Notes: generated from the letters alone by a model not told the origin. A stretch of 64,000 nt of DNA from Flavobacterium segetis (GCF_900129575.1 NZ_FQWE01000003.1:372001-436000); one strand, 5' to 3'. Positions 1 to 8,932 are shown, numbered from the stretch's first letter. Numbers and translations are program-made.

Positions 1-693
1 ATCAATGAAAAAGCACCTTTGATTTTAAAGAGAGATGAAGCGTACATTGGTGTTCTAATAGACGATTTAATTACTAAGGGAACTGATGAACCTTACAGAA
101 TGTTTACGTCTCGTGCCGAGTATAGAACATTATTGCGACAAGACAATGCTGATTTCAGGTTGACACCGATGTCGCATGAAATAGGCTTAGCGTCAGAAAA
201 GCGCTTGCGTAGAATGGAACACAAATTAAACGAAAGCGAAAAAATGGTTTCGTTTTTTAGAGAAACTAGTGTTTCTGTCGCGGAGGCAAATCCAGTTTTA
301 GAAGCAAAAGAAACAGCGTTAATTACACAAGGTGACAAAATGTTTAAGGTTTTCTCGCGTCCGCAAATTGATATAGATGATATGTTGAAGTTTGATAAGG
401 TAAGGGATTATATTGCTGATAACGATTTAGATCAAGAAATAATTGAGCAAGCAGAAATACAAGTTAAGTATTCGGGTTATATCGAAAAGGAGAGAAACAA
501 CGCTGATAAATTACTTCGATTAGAAGATGTTAAAATCCCAGATAATTTTGATTATGATAAAGTTAAATCAATGTCGATAGAAGCAAAGCAAAAACTTAAT
601 AAGATACGTCCAGTTACAATTTCGCAAGCTTCCAGGATTAGTGGAGTTTCTCCAAGTGACGTTTCGGTACTACTGATTTATATGGGACGGTAA
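1..693 (+). CDS. mnmG: MnmG (GidA), tRNA uridine 5-carboxymethylaminomethyl modification enzyme, C-terminal part
   Basis: The reading frame is open from the first base, so the 5' part of the gene lies outside the window; about 230 C-terminal residues are present. With MnmE, MnmG is a FAD-dependent enzyme that installs the (carboxymethyl)aminomethyl group on the wobble uridine of certain tRNAs. The recognisable stretch is EPYRMFTSRAEYR followed by LLRQDNADFRLTP, a family signature. The C-terminal helical domain that binds MnmE includes YSGYIEKE and ends in the conserved SQASRISGVSPSDVSVLLIY. The stop is followed within a few bases by a heptamer repeat tract. There is no sign of decay. Confidence 0.96.
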   Translation: MNEKAPLILKRDEAYIGVLIDDLITKGTDEPYRMFTSRAEYRTLLRQDNADFRLTPMSHEIGLASEKRLRRMEHKLNESEKMVSFFRETSVSVAEANPVLEAKETALITQGDKMFKVFSRPQIDIDDMLKFDKVRDYIADNDLDQEIIEQAEIQVKYSGYIEKERNNADKLLRLEDVKIPDNFDYDKVKSMSIEAKQKLNKIRPVTISQASRISGVSPSDVSVLLIYMGR

Positions 694-698
694 TTGTG

Positions 699-803
699 TT
701 ATCGGTTTTCTGTTTTCTGTTATCGGTTGTCTGTTATCGGTTGTCTGTTATCGGTTGTCGGTTGTCTGATATCGGTTGTCTGATATCGGTTGTCTGTTAT
801 CGG
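699..803 (+). repeat. Degenerate 7-bp tandem repeat (15 units) just after mnmG
   Basis: Fifteen consecutive heptamers fit the pattern WTNTCNG. They are mostly TTATCGG and TTGTCTG in alternation, with two TTTTCTG units near the start and two ATATCGG units near the end. The register is unbroken for 105 bp and begins six bases after the mnmG stop codon. A tract of the same heptamer family lies after another stop codon at 52356-52397, in the same sense relative to its gene. Confidence 0.9.
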
Positions 804-944
804 TTTTTAATAGTCCGATAGAGATACCTTCTAACTGTCACAACTTATAAATTGTTTACATGTTTATATTTGTTATCAATTTGAATATGGACATTAGGGT
901 ATTCCGATAATTTTTATGATCTCAATCCCATTTCCAAAATCAAT

Positions 945-960
945 TGTTCCACGTGAAACT
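945..960. promoter_or_regulatory. parS-like ParB binding site
   Basis: The 16-bp sequence TGTTCCACGTGAAACT matches the widely conserved chromosomal parS consensus TGTTNCACGTGAAACA at every defined position except the last. Its core CACGTG is a perfect palindrome. ParB binds such sites to load chromosome-segregation complexes, and parS sites cluster near the replication origin in many bacteria. It lies in the mnmG downstream spacer; no parA or parB gene is in the window. The rest of the 694-1071 spacer, apart from the heptamer tract, shows nothing recognisable. Confidence 0.6.
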
Positions 961-1071
961 TCGTCCTTAACCATTGCTATTACAGGGAAATCAAAAATAT
1001 AATATATTGAAAAATTTAAATTATGTTTTTATTAAATACTTTAAAATTAAGTCCAATAGAAAAAACAATAA

Positions 1072-1920
1072 ATGAATATTTTAAATAAAGATCCTTTTTT
1101 AACCGTTAAAGATTATTCAGTTTCTCAAGAGACATTTGACTTATATCACGACCAAGAATTGGACATGTTAATTACACGCCCTCAACCTAGTTTAGAAAAT
1201 CTAGGAAAGTATTATGAAAGCGTAGATTATATTTCGCATACTGATAGTAAGCGAACTTTTTTTGAAAAAACGTACCACTTTATTAAAGGTATTGCGTTGA
1301 CTAGGAAATTGAACTTGGTGAATTCATTGCAACCCCATAAAGGTAGAATCTTAGATATTGGTGCCGGAACGGGAGATTTTTTATCAGTAGTAAAAAATAA
1401 TGGATGGGAAACAGTAGGAGTGGAGCCCAGCGAGAAAGCTAAAGCTATTGCTATAAAAAAAGGTATTGCATTTAGCAAACAAACAAGTGATTTAGAAAAT
1501 CATTCATTTGATGTTATAACAATGTGGCACGTTTTAGAACACGTTCCCAATTTAGATCAGCAGATAATAGAATTAAAACGTTTACTAAAATCAAGTGGCA
1601 CCCTAATTATTGCAGTGCCAAATTTTAAATCTTTTGATGCATTGCACTATGGAAAATTTTGGGCAGCCTATGATGTACCAATTCATTTTTGGCATTTCTC
1701 AAAAACGGCTATAAAAAAATTGTTTGAAAAAGAAGAAATTAAATTGATTGAAGTCCTTCCCATGAAATTCGATTCGTTTTATGTGAGCTTACTTTCAGAG
1801 AAATATAAAACAGGTAAAATGAATTTCGTAAAAGCATTTTTTATTGGTTTACAATCAAATCTCAAAGCAAAACGGAATTCTGAGTATTCTTCACACATTT
1901 ATGTCTTAAAAAATAAGTAA
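1072..1920 (+). CDS. Class I SAM-dependent methyltransferase (Methyltransf_23-like)
   Basis: This 282-residue protein carries the SAM-binding motif I ILDIGAGTGDF near residue 90, the acidic residue of motif II in VGVEPS, and a motif VTMWHVLEHVPN-like segment (ITMWHVLEHVPN) typical of the Methyltransf_23 family. The first ~80 residues may form a substrate-recognition region. Members act on varied small molecules, lipids or glycans, and the substrate cannot be read from the sequence. The gene stands alone on the plus strand between mnmG and the OmpH-like gene, separated by long AT-rich spacers, so it is probably transcribed by itself. The ATG start follows an A-rich leader. Confidence 0.85.
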   Translation: MNILNKDPFLTVKDYSVSQETFDLYHDQELDMLITRPQPSLENLGKYYESVDYISHTDSKRTFFEKTYHFIKGIALTRKLNLVNSLQPHKGRILDIGAGTGDFLSVVKNNGWETVGVEPSEKAKAIAIKKGIAFSKQTSDLENHSFDVITMWHVLEHVPNLDQQIIELKRLLKSSGTLIIAVPNFKSFDALHYGKFWAAYDVPIHFWHFSKTAIKKLFEKEEIKLIEVLPMKFDSFYVSLLSEKYKTGKMNFVKAFFIGLQSNLKAKRNSEYSSHIYVLKNK

Positions 1921-2100
1921 AAATCATTTCAAAGAGTTTTAAGCAATAGATTTGATTACAAACCCGCACTATGTTAGATAAATTAATAACTTTCTTTATT
2001 TGCGAGTTATTAAAGCCATTTTTAATAGTGTTAGATTATCAAATTTGAGTTTATAATAATCAAATCTTATATCACAAATTAAGTGCAAATTTTAAAAGAT

Positions 2101-2132
2101 TTGTCAATCCTATCAATTTTTTTATATTTTTG
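2101..2132 (+). promoter_or_regulatory. Bacteroidota-type promoter for the OmpH-like gene
   Basis: A TTG at 2101-2103 and TATTTTTG at 2125-2132 are separated by 21 nt, matching the Flavobacterium pattern TTG then TAnnTTTG. This would give a leader of about 65 nt before the ATG at 2205. Confidence 0.6.
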
Positions 2133-2204
2133 TCAGTAATACTTAAAAGTAAAAAACAAGCAAATTTAAATTCACGAATAACAAAAAAAGAAACAATAAA
2201 GGTC

Positions 2205-2765
2205 ATGATTAAAAAAGTATTAGTAATTATCGGATTAGCAATTTCAGTAGTTGCTTGCAACAAACCTGCAGAAGCAGCTAAAGAAGTAAAAACAGCTTAC
2301 GTTGACACTTCTGAATTAATGAAGCAATATACAGAGGCTAAAGATCTTGAGGCGAAATATAAAACTAAGGCAGAAGAAAAAGGACGCCAACTTGAGGCTG
2401 AGATTAGTAGATTTAAACAAGAGGCAGCTGGTTTCCAGTCGCAAGCGCAAGCAAACGGTCAAGAATGGGCTCAAAAAAAAGGTGCTGAATTACAAAAAAG
2501 AGAGCAACAATTAGGATACGCTCAACAAGCATTGTCTCAAGAATTGCAACAAGAAAGTGGAAAAGAAATGGATTCTTTAGTTAGTGGTGTTAAGAAATTT
2601 ATCAAAGCTTACGGAAAAGAAAAAGGCTACGCTTACATTTATGGGACTGGAGATGCAGCTTCGATTTTATATGCTGAAGATAAATTTGATATTACAAAGG
2701 AAGTAATCAAATCTTTGAATGATAAATACAAATCGGCTGAGAAAAAAGAAGAAGTGAAAAAATAA
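2205..2765 (+). CDS. OmpH/Skp-family lipoprotein, probable periplasmic chaperone
   Basis: The product has 186 residues. It begins with a lipoprotein signal (MIKKVLVIIGLAISVVAC, lipid-modified Cys in VVAC-N). A long Glu/Lys/Gln-rich coiled-coil region follows, about residues 45-130, as in Skp/OmpH proteins that hold unfolded outer-membrane proteins in the periplasm. The C-terminal part (GYAYIYGTGDAASILYAE) matches the family's beta-strand end. The frame is open further upstream to a TTG at 2130, but that codon lies inside the promoter -7 element. The ATG at 2205 also gives a proper signal peptide. A hairpin terminator follows. Confidence 0.82.
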   Translation: MIKKVLVIIGLAISVVACNKPAEAAKEVKTAYVDTSELMKQYTEAKDLEAKYKTKAEEKGRQLEAEISRFKQEAAGFQSQAQANGQEWAQKKGAELQKREQQLGYAQQALSQELQQESGKEMDSLVSGVKKFIKAYGKEKGYAYIYGTGDAASILYAEDKFDITKEVIKSLNDKYKSAEKKEEVKK

Positions 2766-2790
2766 ATTTATATCTGCCAATCAAATTAAG

Positions 2791-2824
2791 CCTTCATCTA
2801 ATTTTAGATTGAAGGTTTTTTTTT
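2791..2824 (+). terminator. Rho-independent terminator after the OmpH-like gene
   Basis: CCTTCATCTAA pairs with TTAGATTGAAGG (one bulged base), followed by nine T residues. It lies 25 bp after the stop codon. The remaining spacer to 3066 holds a possible weak promoter (TATTTTTG near 3003) and no gene. Confidence 0.85.
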
Positions 2825-3066
2825 AGAACCATTTCATGGTCCTAAGGGCGGGTTTGTTACAGTCAAGCGATCATTTACGAAGTTTTCTTTGCTTTAAGCA
2901 AGCTTCTCACAATCGCTTTGTGATTGCTGGAAAAAATTAATTTCGAAACGGTGAGGGTTTCTTTTTCTATCCAAATTAAAACGAAATGAAATATAGCTTT
3001 ATTATTTTTGTGAAAATAAAATTTACTATCTAATTTTCAATACTTTAGCTACAAATATATACACTA

Positions 3067-5334
3067 ATGCAAACCATATCAGAGGCCGCTGCTTATACTT
3101 TACGATTTATCAACCAAACGCACCGTTCTGTTTTTCTCACCGGAAAAGCAGGCACAGGTAAAACGACGCTTTTACGCGAAATCATTGCAACTACACATAA
3201 AAATACTGTAGTTGTGGCACCTACTGGTATTGCTGCACTTAACGCGGGCGGAGTAACAATTCACTCGATGTTTCAATTGCCGTTTGGAGGTTTTATACCA
3301 GATAATTCATCACCCCAATTTTCCGATCATACAAAATTCGAGACTAAAGCAACGTTACGCAGGCATTTTAGAATGAGTGGTTTGAAGAAATCTGTGATTC
3401 GGAATATGGAATTACTAATAATTGACGAGGTTAGCATGCTTCGCTCTGATTTATTAGATGCAATGGATTATATGATGCAATCTGTGAGAAAGAAAAATAC
3501 AGCTTTTGGTGGCGTACAAGTATTATATATTGGTGATTTACTGCAGCTTCCGCCTGTCATTCGGGATGATGAATGGCGCACACTTAAAACATATTACAAA
3601 GGAAAATTCTTTTTCCATTCTCACGTTGTTCAACAAAACCCACCGTTATACATAGAATTGTCTAAAATTTTTCGCCAGACTGATGATACATTTATCTCCG
3701 TTTTAAACAATTTACGCAATAACCAAATATCGCAGCAAGACATACAAACGCTTAATCAATATGTTAAACCTGATTTTGATTTAAAAACAAATAAAGGTTA
3801 TATCACACTAACGACGCACAACAATAAAGCCGATTCAATGAACGCGCAGGCTTTAGAAGATCTTAGTGGGAAATTGGTCGTTTACAATCCAGAAATAGTT
3901 GGCGACTTTCCAGATAAAATTTATCCAGTAGAACAAGATTTAAAGTTAAAAGTTGGCGCCCAAGTCATGTTTATAAAGAACGACCTTTCTTTCGATAAGA
4001 ATTACTTCAACGGAAAAATGGGAATTATCAAATCACTTTCTGCTCAGGAAATCTTAGTACATTTTCCTGATGAAAATAAAACAATCGAGGTAGTCAAGTA
4101 TGAGTGGAAAAATATTAGATACAAAGTTGATGAAACTACCAAGGAAATTGAGGAAGAGGTTTTAGGAACTTTTGTTCATTATCCTATAAAATTAGCATGG
4201 GCTATTACAGTACATAAAAGCCAAGGTTTGACTTTTGACAAAGCAGCACTTGATGTTTCACAAGTTTTTCTGCCTGGCCAAGCGTACGTAGCATTGTCTC
4301 GTTTGCGTTCTTTAGAAGGTCTAATTTTGCTTTCTCCTTTGAGGATGAATGGTATTTCAAACGATCAAGATGTAATGGACTATTCTTTAAATAAGGCTAC
4401 TGATGACTTTTTAGAAAATGCTTTACATTTTGAAACTAAAAATTTTATTCACAACTATTTAATTAGCAGTTTCAACTGGATCGATTTAGCCCAAGAATGG
4501 CGCAATCATAAATTCAGTTACAATGAGAATAGCGAAACTTCGGTTAAGTCTAAACAAGTAGTTTGGGCAACAAAGCAAATGGAGCATATGGAACAACTTT
4601 TGGAGCCATCCAGAAAATTTATTTCGCAGTTAAATAAACTTTTTAGTCAAGAAACAGTCGATTTACATCATGTATCGGAGCGTATTGAAGCTGCTTATAG
4701 TTATTTTATCAAACCATTGGATGATTTAGTTTTTGAAATTCTATGGAAAATCGAAGAAGTGCAGCGAAGCAAAAAAGCAAAATCCTATTATGAAGAATTA
4801 GTTGTTTTAGAAGATTGGCAAACTAAAGCCGTTTTGCAATTAATGAAAGCTAAATTACTAATAGAAACCGTCGTTGCTGGAGAAACAATTTCCAAAGAAA
4901 AGTTGACATCTGCAGAAATCAAACAATATATTAGCAGAAAAACAACCGCTATTCAGGAACAGTTTAAAAAACTAAATGTTACTCTAATAGATGATGGCAA
5001 AGATGTAGAACGCTACACCTCAAAAAAATCTAAAACTAAAGTTCCCAAAAAATCAACTATTCAGGAAACCTATGATTTATGGGTAGACAAAAATTCCATT
5101 GCTGATATTGCGACAATTAGAGTGCTTACAAAGCAGACTATCTACGGTCACTTTGTACAGTTAATACAAACTAAAGCGGTTTCTATTTCGGAAGTTTTAA
5201 GTGCCGATAAAATCCAAATACTCGCTGATGCATTTGATGGTTATAAGGAAGAATCGCTAAACGCGCTAATGGAAAAAAATAGTGAAAAATTCACGTGGAA
5301 CGAAGCGAGAATGTTCAAGGCGAGTTTGAATTAA
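3067..5334 (+). CDS. Pif1-like superfamily 1 DNA helicase with C-terminal helix-turn-helix domain
   Basis: This is a 755-residue ATP-dependent helicase. Walker A is GKAGTGKTT at residues 26-34, and Walker B is in LLIIDEVSML near residue 117. The C-terminal helicase motifs include LAWAITVHKSQGLTFD and VALSRLRSLEGLIL (UvrD_C_2 type). After about residue 450 there is a long helical region, then near residues 665-710 a helix-turn-helix of the kind fused to these Bacteroidota helicases (QETYDLWVDKNSIADIA). Such proteins unwind 5'-tailed DNA in repair and recombination; the specific role here is unknown. The gene is monocistronic and is followed by a palindromic repeat element. Confidence 0.85.
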   Translation: MQTISEAAAYTLRFINQTHRSVFLTGKAGTGKTTLLREIIATTHKNTVVVAPTGIAALNAGGVTIHSMFQLPFGGFIPDNSSPQFSDHTKFETKATLRRHFRMSGLKKSVIRNMELLIIDEVSMLRSDLLDAMDYMMQSVRKKNTAFGGVQVLYIGDLLQLPPVIRDDEWRTLKTYYKGKFFFHSHVVQQNPPLYIELSKIFRQTDDTFISVLNNLRNNQISQQDIQTLNQYVKPDFDLKTNKGYITLTTHNNKADSMNAQALEDLSGKLVVYNPEIVGDFPDKIYPVEQDLKLKVGAQVMFIKNDLSFDKNYFNGKMGIIKSLSAQEILVHFPDENKTIEVVKYEWKNIRYKVDETTKEIEEEVLGTFVHYPIKLAWAITVHKSQGLTFDKAALDVSQVFLPGQAYVALSRLRSLEGLILLSPLRMNGISNDQDVMDYSLNKATDDFLENALHFETKNFIHNYLISSFNWIDLAQEWRNHKFSYNENSETSVKSKQVVWATKQMEHMEQLLEPSRKFISQLNKLFSQETVDLHHVSERIEAAYSYFIKPLDDLVFEILWKIEEVQRSKKAKSYYEELVVLEDWQTKAVLQLMKAKLLIETVVAGETISKEKLTSAEIKQYISRKTTAIQEQFKKLNVTLIDDGKDVERYTSKKSKTKVPKKSTIQETYDLWVDKNSIADIATIRVLTKQTIYGHFVQLIQTKAVSISEVLSADKIQILADAFDGYKEESLNALMEKNSEKFTWNEARMFKASLN

Positions 5335-5382
5335 GATGTTAAACAATAGGAGCAAAACTTTTTAGTATTTCAGTAACTTTTT

Positions 5383-5469
5383 GTCCTGCTTTCCGCTCTA
5401 TCTTTTACAAAGCTTCCCGCTTTTAAAAGCTCGAAGCTTTGTAAAAGGATGCCGCTCCAATCAGGGCTA
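5383..5469 (-). repeat. Bipartite palindromic intergenic element, copy A
   Basis: A perfect 14-bp inverted repeat (CTTTTACAAAGCTT at 5402-5415 with AAGCTTTGTAAAAG at 5434-5447) encloses a second palindrome, GCTTTTAAAAGC. Conserved-looking flanks lie outside the stem: minus strand TAGCCCTGATTGGAGCGG on one side and AGCGGAAAGCAGGAC on the other. A related element with similar flanks but a wholly different stem sits at 8419-8510. Both lie downstream of plus-strand genes in the same orientation. Confidence 0.7.
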
Positions 5470-6117
5470 CTAGAGGCTAATGTTTTTCAGTAGTGTTATT
5501 TTAAATTTAGAAGTCAAAATGGAGATTATAGGCACTAATTGTCATAAAGTATTTTTAAATTAGTAAGGAAAATTTTAGATATCCTATTCGCGTTCCTATA
5601 TAAAAGTATTAATTAGTAGTTAAGAGCTATATTTCACTTAAGCACATTACTTGTTTCTTGAGTCACTTTTAGAATTATATATTTCAATCTTTTCAAATCT
5701 CATTTTTACCCATTTATTAATTTTTAGCTACAAATTTTTTAGTCTACTTACGTGGTAAATAAAGTATTATATGTTTTTGTTGTAATTTATAAGCGCAATA
5801 TATAGAGACCCGTTAGTAAAATTAAAATTTTCAATCTCTGATGTATGCTGCGATACCTATATAATTTAAAAAAAGCTAATTTTTTAGTAATTGATCGAAC
5901 TGATGATCAATTAATCATACGATGATAATTATAGAAACGCAGTTGAGAGGCTTTTTATTCGGCGCACAGTACAAATGTTTGCTTTTGAGTAAATCGGACC
6001 ACAGTCGGCACATAATCGATTGAATAAACCCTTTACAATCCTTACTGTATTAAACCATAAGAATTGACGTGGTCTTTTATTATTTAGATAAAGTGAAAGC
6101 TAAAAAGTAAATCGTAC
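5470..6117. other. Long AT-rich spacer without a recognisable gene
   Basis: About 650 bp between the palindromic element and the terminator of the SPOR gene. Only short open frames occur. Minus-strand bases around 5930-6050 read through for some 40 codons with three cysteines, but this resembles no family I know and has no start context. It could be a decayed fragment. Confidence 0.5.
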
Positions 6118-6152
6118 AAAAAATCCGCAAATAGCGAAGCGTTTTTTGCGGA
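6118..6152 (-). terminator. Rho-independent terminator of the SPOR-domain gene
   Basis: On the minus strand TCCGCAAA (6152-6145) pairs with TTTGCGGA (6131-6124), followed by a run of six T residues. It lies 29 bp downstream of the stop codon at 6181. Confidence 0.75.
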
Positions 6153-6180
6153 GTATCTTAACCATAATTTTATCTAAATT

Positions 6181-7128
6181 TTATAATGATTCAATCAAAA
6201 TCCAAGCATCAGGATTGTGCTTAATATTGATTTCTTTTCTCGCCATCTCAGCTTCTGCAAATGTTGCATAACTACCGTATAAAACAGGATAATAGCCATT
6301 TTTATTTGGAGCAATACGCTTTGCATTATAGCCTAAACGGTTTAAATTGCGCAGTGTTTTGTTTGCATTTTTTTCTTCTCTATAAACACCAGCCATAATG
6401 TGATAAGACATCTTAACTTCAGTATCGGATTTTATAGATAGTGTTACAGCAGGAACAGGACTTTCAATAAAAAAAGTTGCTTGTTGAATTTTATTTTGAA
6501 CTTGTTTTTGTACCGCTGTTTCTACAAGTGTTGTTTCTGATGCGATTTGGTTTTGATACAATGTGTAACCAACACTTCCTGTAATACCTATTGTTAAAAT
6601 GAGAATCGCTGCATACTTCAAATATGGATTTACTGTTTTTACGGGTTCAGTAATCATTGTGATGATTGCTTCTTCTTCAATTGCTGCAATCTCTTTTTCA
6701 AAAATTTCTCTTTTAACAAGTGGTGATACAAAGGGAGCTAATCCAAAAGAACTCGTTAAATAGTTTACATGATTGTAGGGAGTAAAGACAATATTTTTAT
6801 CTGCGTTTAAGGAAAGTTCTCCAATATTTTTAAAAGATAATACCTCATTTTCATCTAATGCTTTTTTCCAATTAAAAACTTCAAATTGAATAGCGCTTAA
6901 TGCATATTCATAAGATGTTTTTTCAGCTAAAGCGATGTGATTGGCAAGCAAACCATCATTGTTTTTAAGATTAGAATTAAAAGCTAACCTTTTTGTAGGA
7001 GGAGAAAATGAATTTAAACTTTCATTCAATCGAGCCGACTGAATCTCAGTCAAAAATGCTCCGAAACCAGGAACAGTTACACATTGATAACGGTATAAAA
7101 GCTGCGCGATGTATAATTCGATTTTCAT
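6181..7128 (-). CDS. SPOR-domain protein with HU-like (CCDC81-type) N-terminus
   Basis: The product has 315 residues. The N-terminal ~140 residues (MKIELYIAQLLYRYQCVTVP, then GFGAFLTE) resemble the HU-CCDC81 bacterial domain. A single membrane segment follows near residues 172-193 (YLKYAAILILTIGITGSVGY), and a C-terminal SPOR domain occupies about residues 240-315 (VYREEKNANKTLRNLNRLGY). SPOR domains bind denuded peptidoglycan at division sites, so the protein probably spans the inner membrane and senses or stabilises the septum. The ATG at 7128 is preferred to a TTG at 7146 because the promoter -7 element (7141-7134) lies between them. The gene diverges from dprA. Confidence 0.82.
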   Translation of the reverse strand: MKIELYIAQLLYRYQCVTVPGFGAFLTEIQSARLNESLNSFSPPTKRLAFNSNLKNNDGLLANHIALAEKTSYEYALSAIQFEVFNWKKALDENEVLSFKNIGELSLNADKNIVFTPYNHVNYLTSSFGLAPFVSPLVKREIFEKEIAAIEEEAIITMITEPVKTVNPYLKYAAILILTIGITGSVGYTLYQNQIASETTLVETAVQKQVQNKIQQATFFIESPVPAVTLSIKSDTEVKMSYHIMAGVYREEKNANKTLRNLNRLGYNAKRIAPNKNGYYPVLYGSYATFAEAEMARKEINIKHNPDAWILIESL

Positions 7129-7133
7129 ACTTA

Positions 7134-7162
7134 CAAAGTTAGACAAGCAAAATAGTTATCAA
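7134..7162 (-). promoter_or_regulatory. Promoter of the SPOR gene, nearly leaderless
   Basis: Minus strand TTG (7162-7160), 18 nt, then TAACTTTG (7141-7134). Only five bases separate the motif from the ATG at 7128, so the transcript would start at or very near the start codon. Confidence 0.55.
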
Positions 7163-7230
7163 AATTTTATTCACAATTTTTATTAACAATTCGCATAAAA
7201 ATGTATACATTTCACACTCAAATTATTAGC

Positions 7231-8331
7231 ATGAACGAACAGGATTTATTTTATTTATTGGCTTTGCAAAGAATTGATGGTGTGGGCGACATTATGGCCA
7301 AAAAGCTATTGACTCATTTAGGAAGTGCAGAGGCTGTTTTTAAAGCTAAGGCGTCACAACTAGCTGCAATTGATGGAGTAAGTTCAGTACTGCTGAGAAA
7401 TTTAAAAGATAAATCAGTTTTTGAAAAGGCGAATCTAGAATTGGAATTCATAAAAGGGAACAACATCAATATAGCTCATTTTCAAGATGAGAATTATCCA
7501 GAACGATTAAAACATTGTATCGATGGACCACTTTTATTATTTACTTCAGGAAATATAAATCTAAAAAACAGAAGAATCATCAGCATTGTAGGAACGCGCC
7601 AAATCACGTCCTACGGAACCGAGTTTTGCCGCAAGCTAATCGAAGATCTCGCACCGCTTGATCCCATAATCGTGAGTGGTTTTGCTTATGGTGTTGATAT
7701 TGTTGCGCATCAATTAGCCATGGAACACAATCTCCAAACAATTGGCGTAGTCGCGCATGGATTGAATCAAATATACCCCAAAACCCATAAAAAGTACGTG
7801 GCTAAAGTAGAGCAAAATGGTGGTTTTATGACCGAGTTTTGGAGTTCTTCAAATCCTGATAAAGAGAATTTTGTAAAAAGAAATCGTATTGTGGCGGGAA
7901 TGAGCGAAGCAACAATTGTTATTGAATCAGCTGATCGTGGTGGCTCGTTGATTACAGCAAATATGGCAAATGATTATAATCGTGATGTTTTTGCGGTTCC
8001 TGGTCGAGTAACCGACAAATACAGTCAAGGTTGCAACAACCTCATAAAAACCCAAAAAGCAAATGTCCTCAGTAGTGCTGCGGATTTAGTGTATATTTTA
8101 AACTGGGATATTCAAAAGGACTCTAAACCTGTTCAAAAACAACTCTTTGTTACCCTTGATGAGGACGAACAAAAAGTGTATGATTACCTCCTAGTAACTG
8201 GAAAAGAACTGATGGATATAATTGCCTTACGTTGTGATTTCCCCATTTATAAAATCTCAGGGATGTTGCTCAATATGGAATTAAAAGGCGTTATTAGGCC
8301 TTTGCCAGGAAAACTTTTTGAGGCGATATAA
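7231..8331 (+). CDS. dprA: DNA-processing protein DprA (Smf)
   Basis: DprA binds incoming single-stranded DNA and loads RecA during natural transformation. The 366-residue product has an N-terminal helix-hairpin-helix/SAM-like region (LQRIDGVGDIMAKKLL). The Rossmann-like DNA-binding core follows, with motifs SIVGTRQITSYG, SGFAYGVDIVAH and VAHGLNQIYP and the conserved GGSLITANMA. A C-terminal winged helix of the DprA_WH type ends at GVIRPLPGKLFE. An in-frame ATG at 7201 would add ten residues (MYTFHTQIIS) without family resemblance, so 7231 is chosen. A palindromic element follows the stop. recA is in the same window but is not linked to it. Confidence 0.93.
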   Translation: MNEQDLFYLLALQRIDGVGDIMAKKLLTHLGSAEAVFKAKASQLAAIDGVSSVLLRNLKDKSVFEKANLELEFIKGNNINIAHFQDENYPERLKHCIDGPLLLFTSGNINLKNRRIISIVGTRQITSYGTEFCRKLIEDLAPLDPIIVSGFAYGVDIVAHQLAMEHNLQTIGVVAHGLNQIYPKTHKKYVAKVEQNGGFMTEFWSSSNPDKENFVKRNRIVAGMSEATIVIESADRGGSLITANMANDYNRDVFAVPGRVTDKYSQGCNNLIKTQKANVLSSAADLVYILNWDIQKDSKPVQKQLFVTLDEDEQKVYDYLLVTGKELMDIIALRCDFPIYKISGMLLNMELKGVIRPLPGKLFEAI

Positions 8332-8418
8332 GGATTGATACCATACCATATTAAAAGTGCTGCGGTACATCAGTGGCGGTTGGTCTCTTTAGGAGCAGCA
8401 GATTGTTGCGCAGTACAC

Positions 8419-8510
8419 GACAGGTCCCGCTGTTCGTTGCAATCTCTTGTACCAGTCCCGAAGTGTCGGGACCGATACAAGAGGATTTTCACTGCCATCG
8501 CGGCTAGGGG
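8419..8510 (-). repeat. Bipartite palindromic intergenic element, copy B
   Basis: The stem is built from CTTGTA (8446-8451) with TACAAG (8476-8481) and GTCCCGA (8455-8461) with TCGGGAC (8466-8472). The flanks on the minus strand (TAGCCGCGATGGCAGTG before, GAACAGCGGGAC after) resemble those of the element at 5383-5469, while the stem sequence is unrelated. It lies downstream of dprA. The rest of 8332-8670 holds no gene I can support. Confidence 0.6.
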
Positions 8511-8670
8511 AGACGTTTTGTTTTCATCAGTAAAAAAGGGATCAACTTGCAGTTACACTTTCTGTAATGAGCTGATTTGCAAACGAACCTGACTAAAACT
8601 GTAAAAATAAAACCTTCAGTACTTAATTGAGCAGCAAATACTATCTGTTTAGTCTGTTACGCCGGAGGCG

Positions 8671-8932
8671 TAAACAAGCTTTTCGCATACATGCGCAACT
8701 AGCGTACTACTTAAAACAAACACAAGCTACAAATTTGTCACGCCGGAGGCGTCCCACATTAGTTGCTCTCATGTATTACGACGCGTCGAACATAACAAAT
8801 TTATATGATACAGTACAACAGGGAATATACTTAATTAAAGTGACGCCTGTTTTAGTTTTGCCGCGTTGCAAATGTTACGAATTGTTTTTAGAAGATAGGA
8901 AGGCACTCGTTGCATACGAGCGCCAGTGGGAG
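8671..8932 (+). repeat. 262-bp direct repeat, copy 1
   Basis: This begins TAAACAAGCTTTTCGCATAC and is followed directly by a second copy, roughly 85-90% identical by eye. It contains several short-loop palindromes: ACGCC-GGA-GGCGT near 8739, and a CTCGT/ACGAG stem near its end. Another ACGCC-GGA-GGCGT palindrome lies just before it, near 8659. A 102-codon open frame across this copy has no homology I recognise and is not counted as a gene. Confidence 0.85.

Noticed and set aside
699..960. Replication origin next to mnmG
   Set aside because: A repeat tract and one parS-like site are not enough; no dnaA gene, DnaA-box cluster or visible origin structure is in the window.
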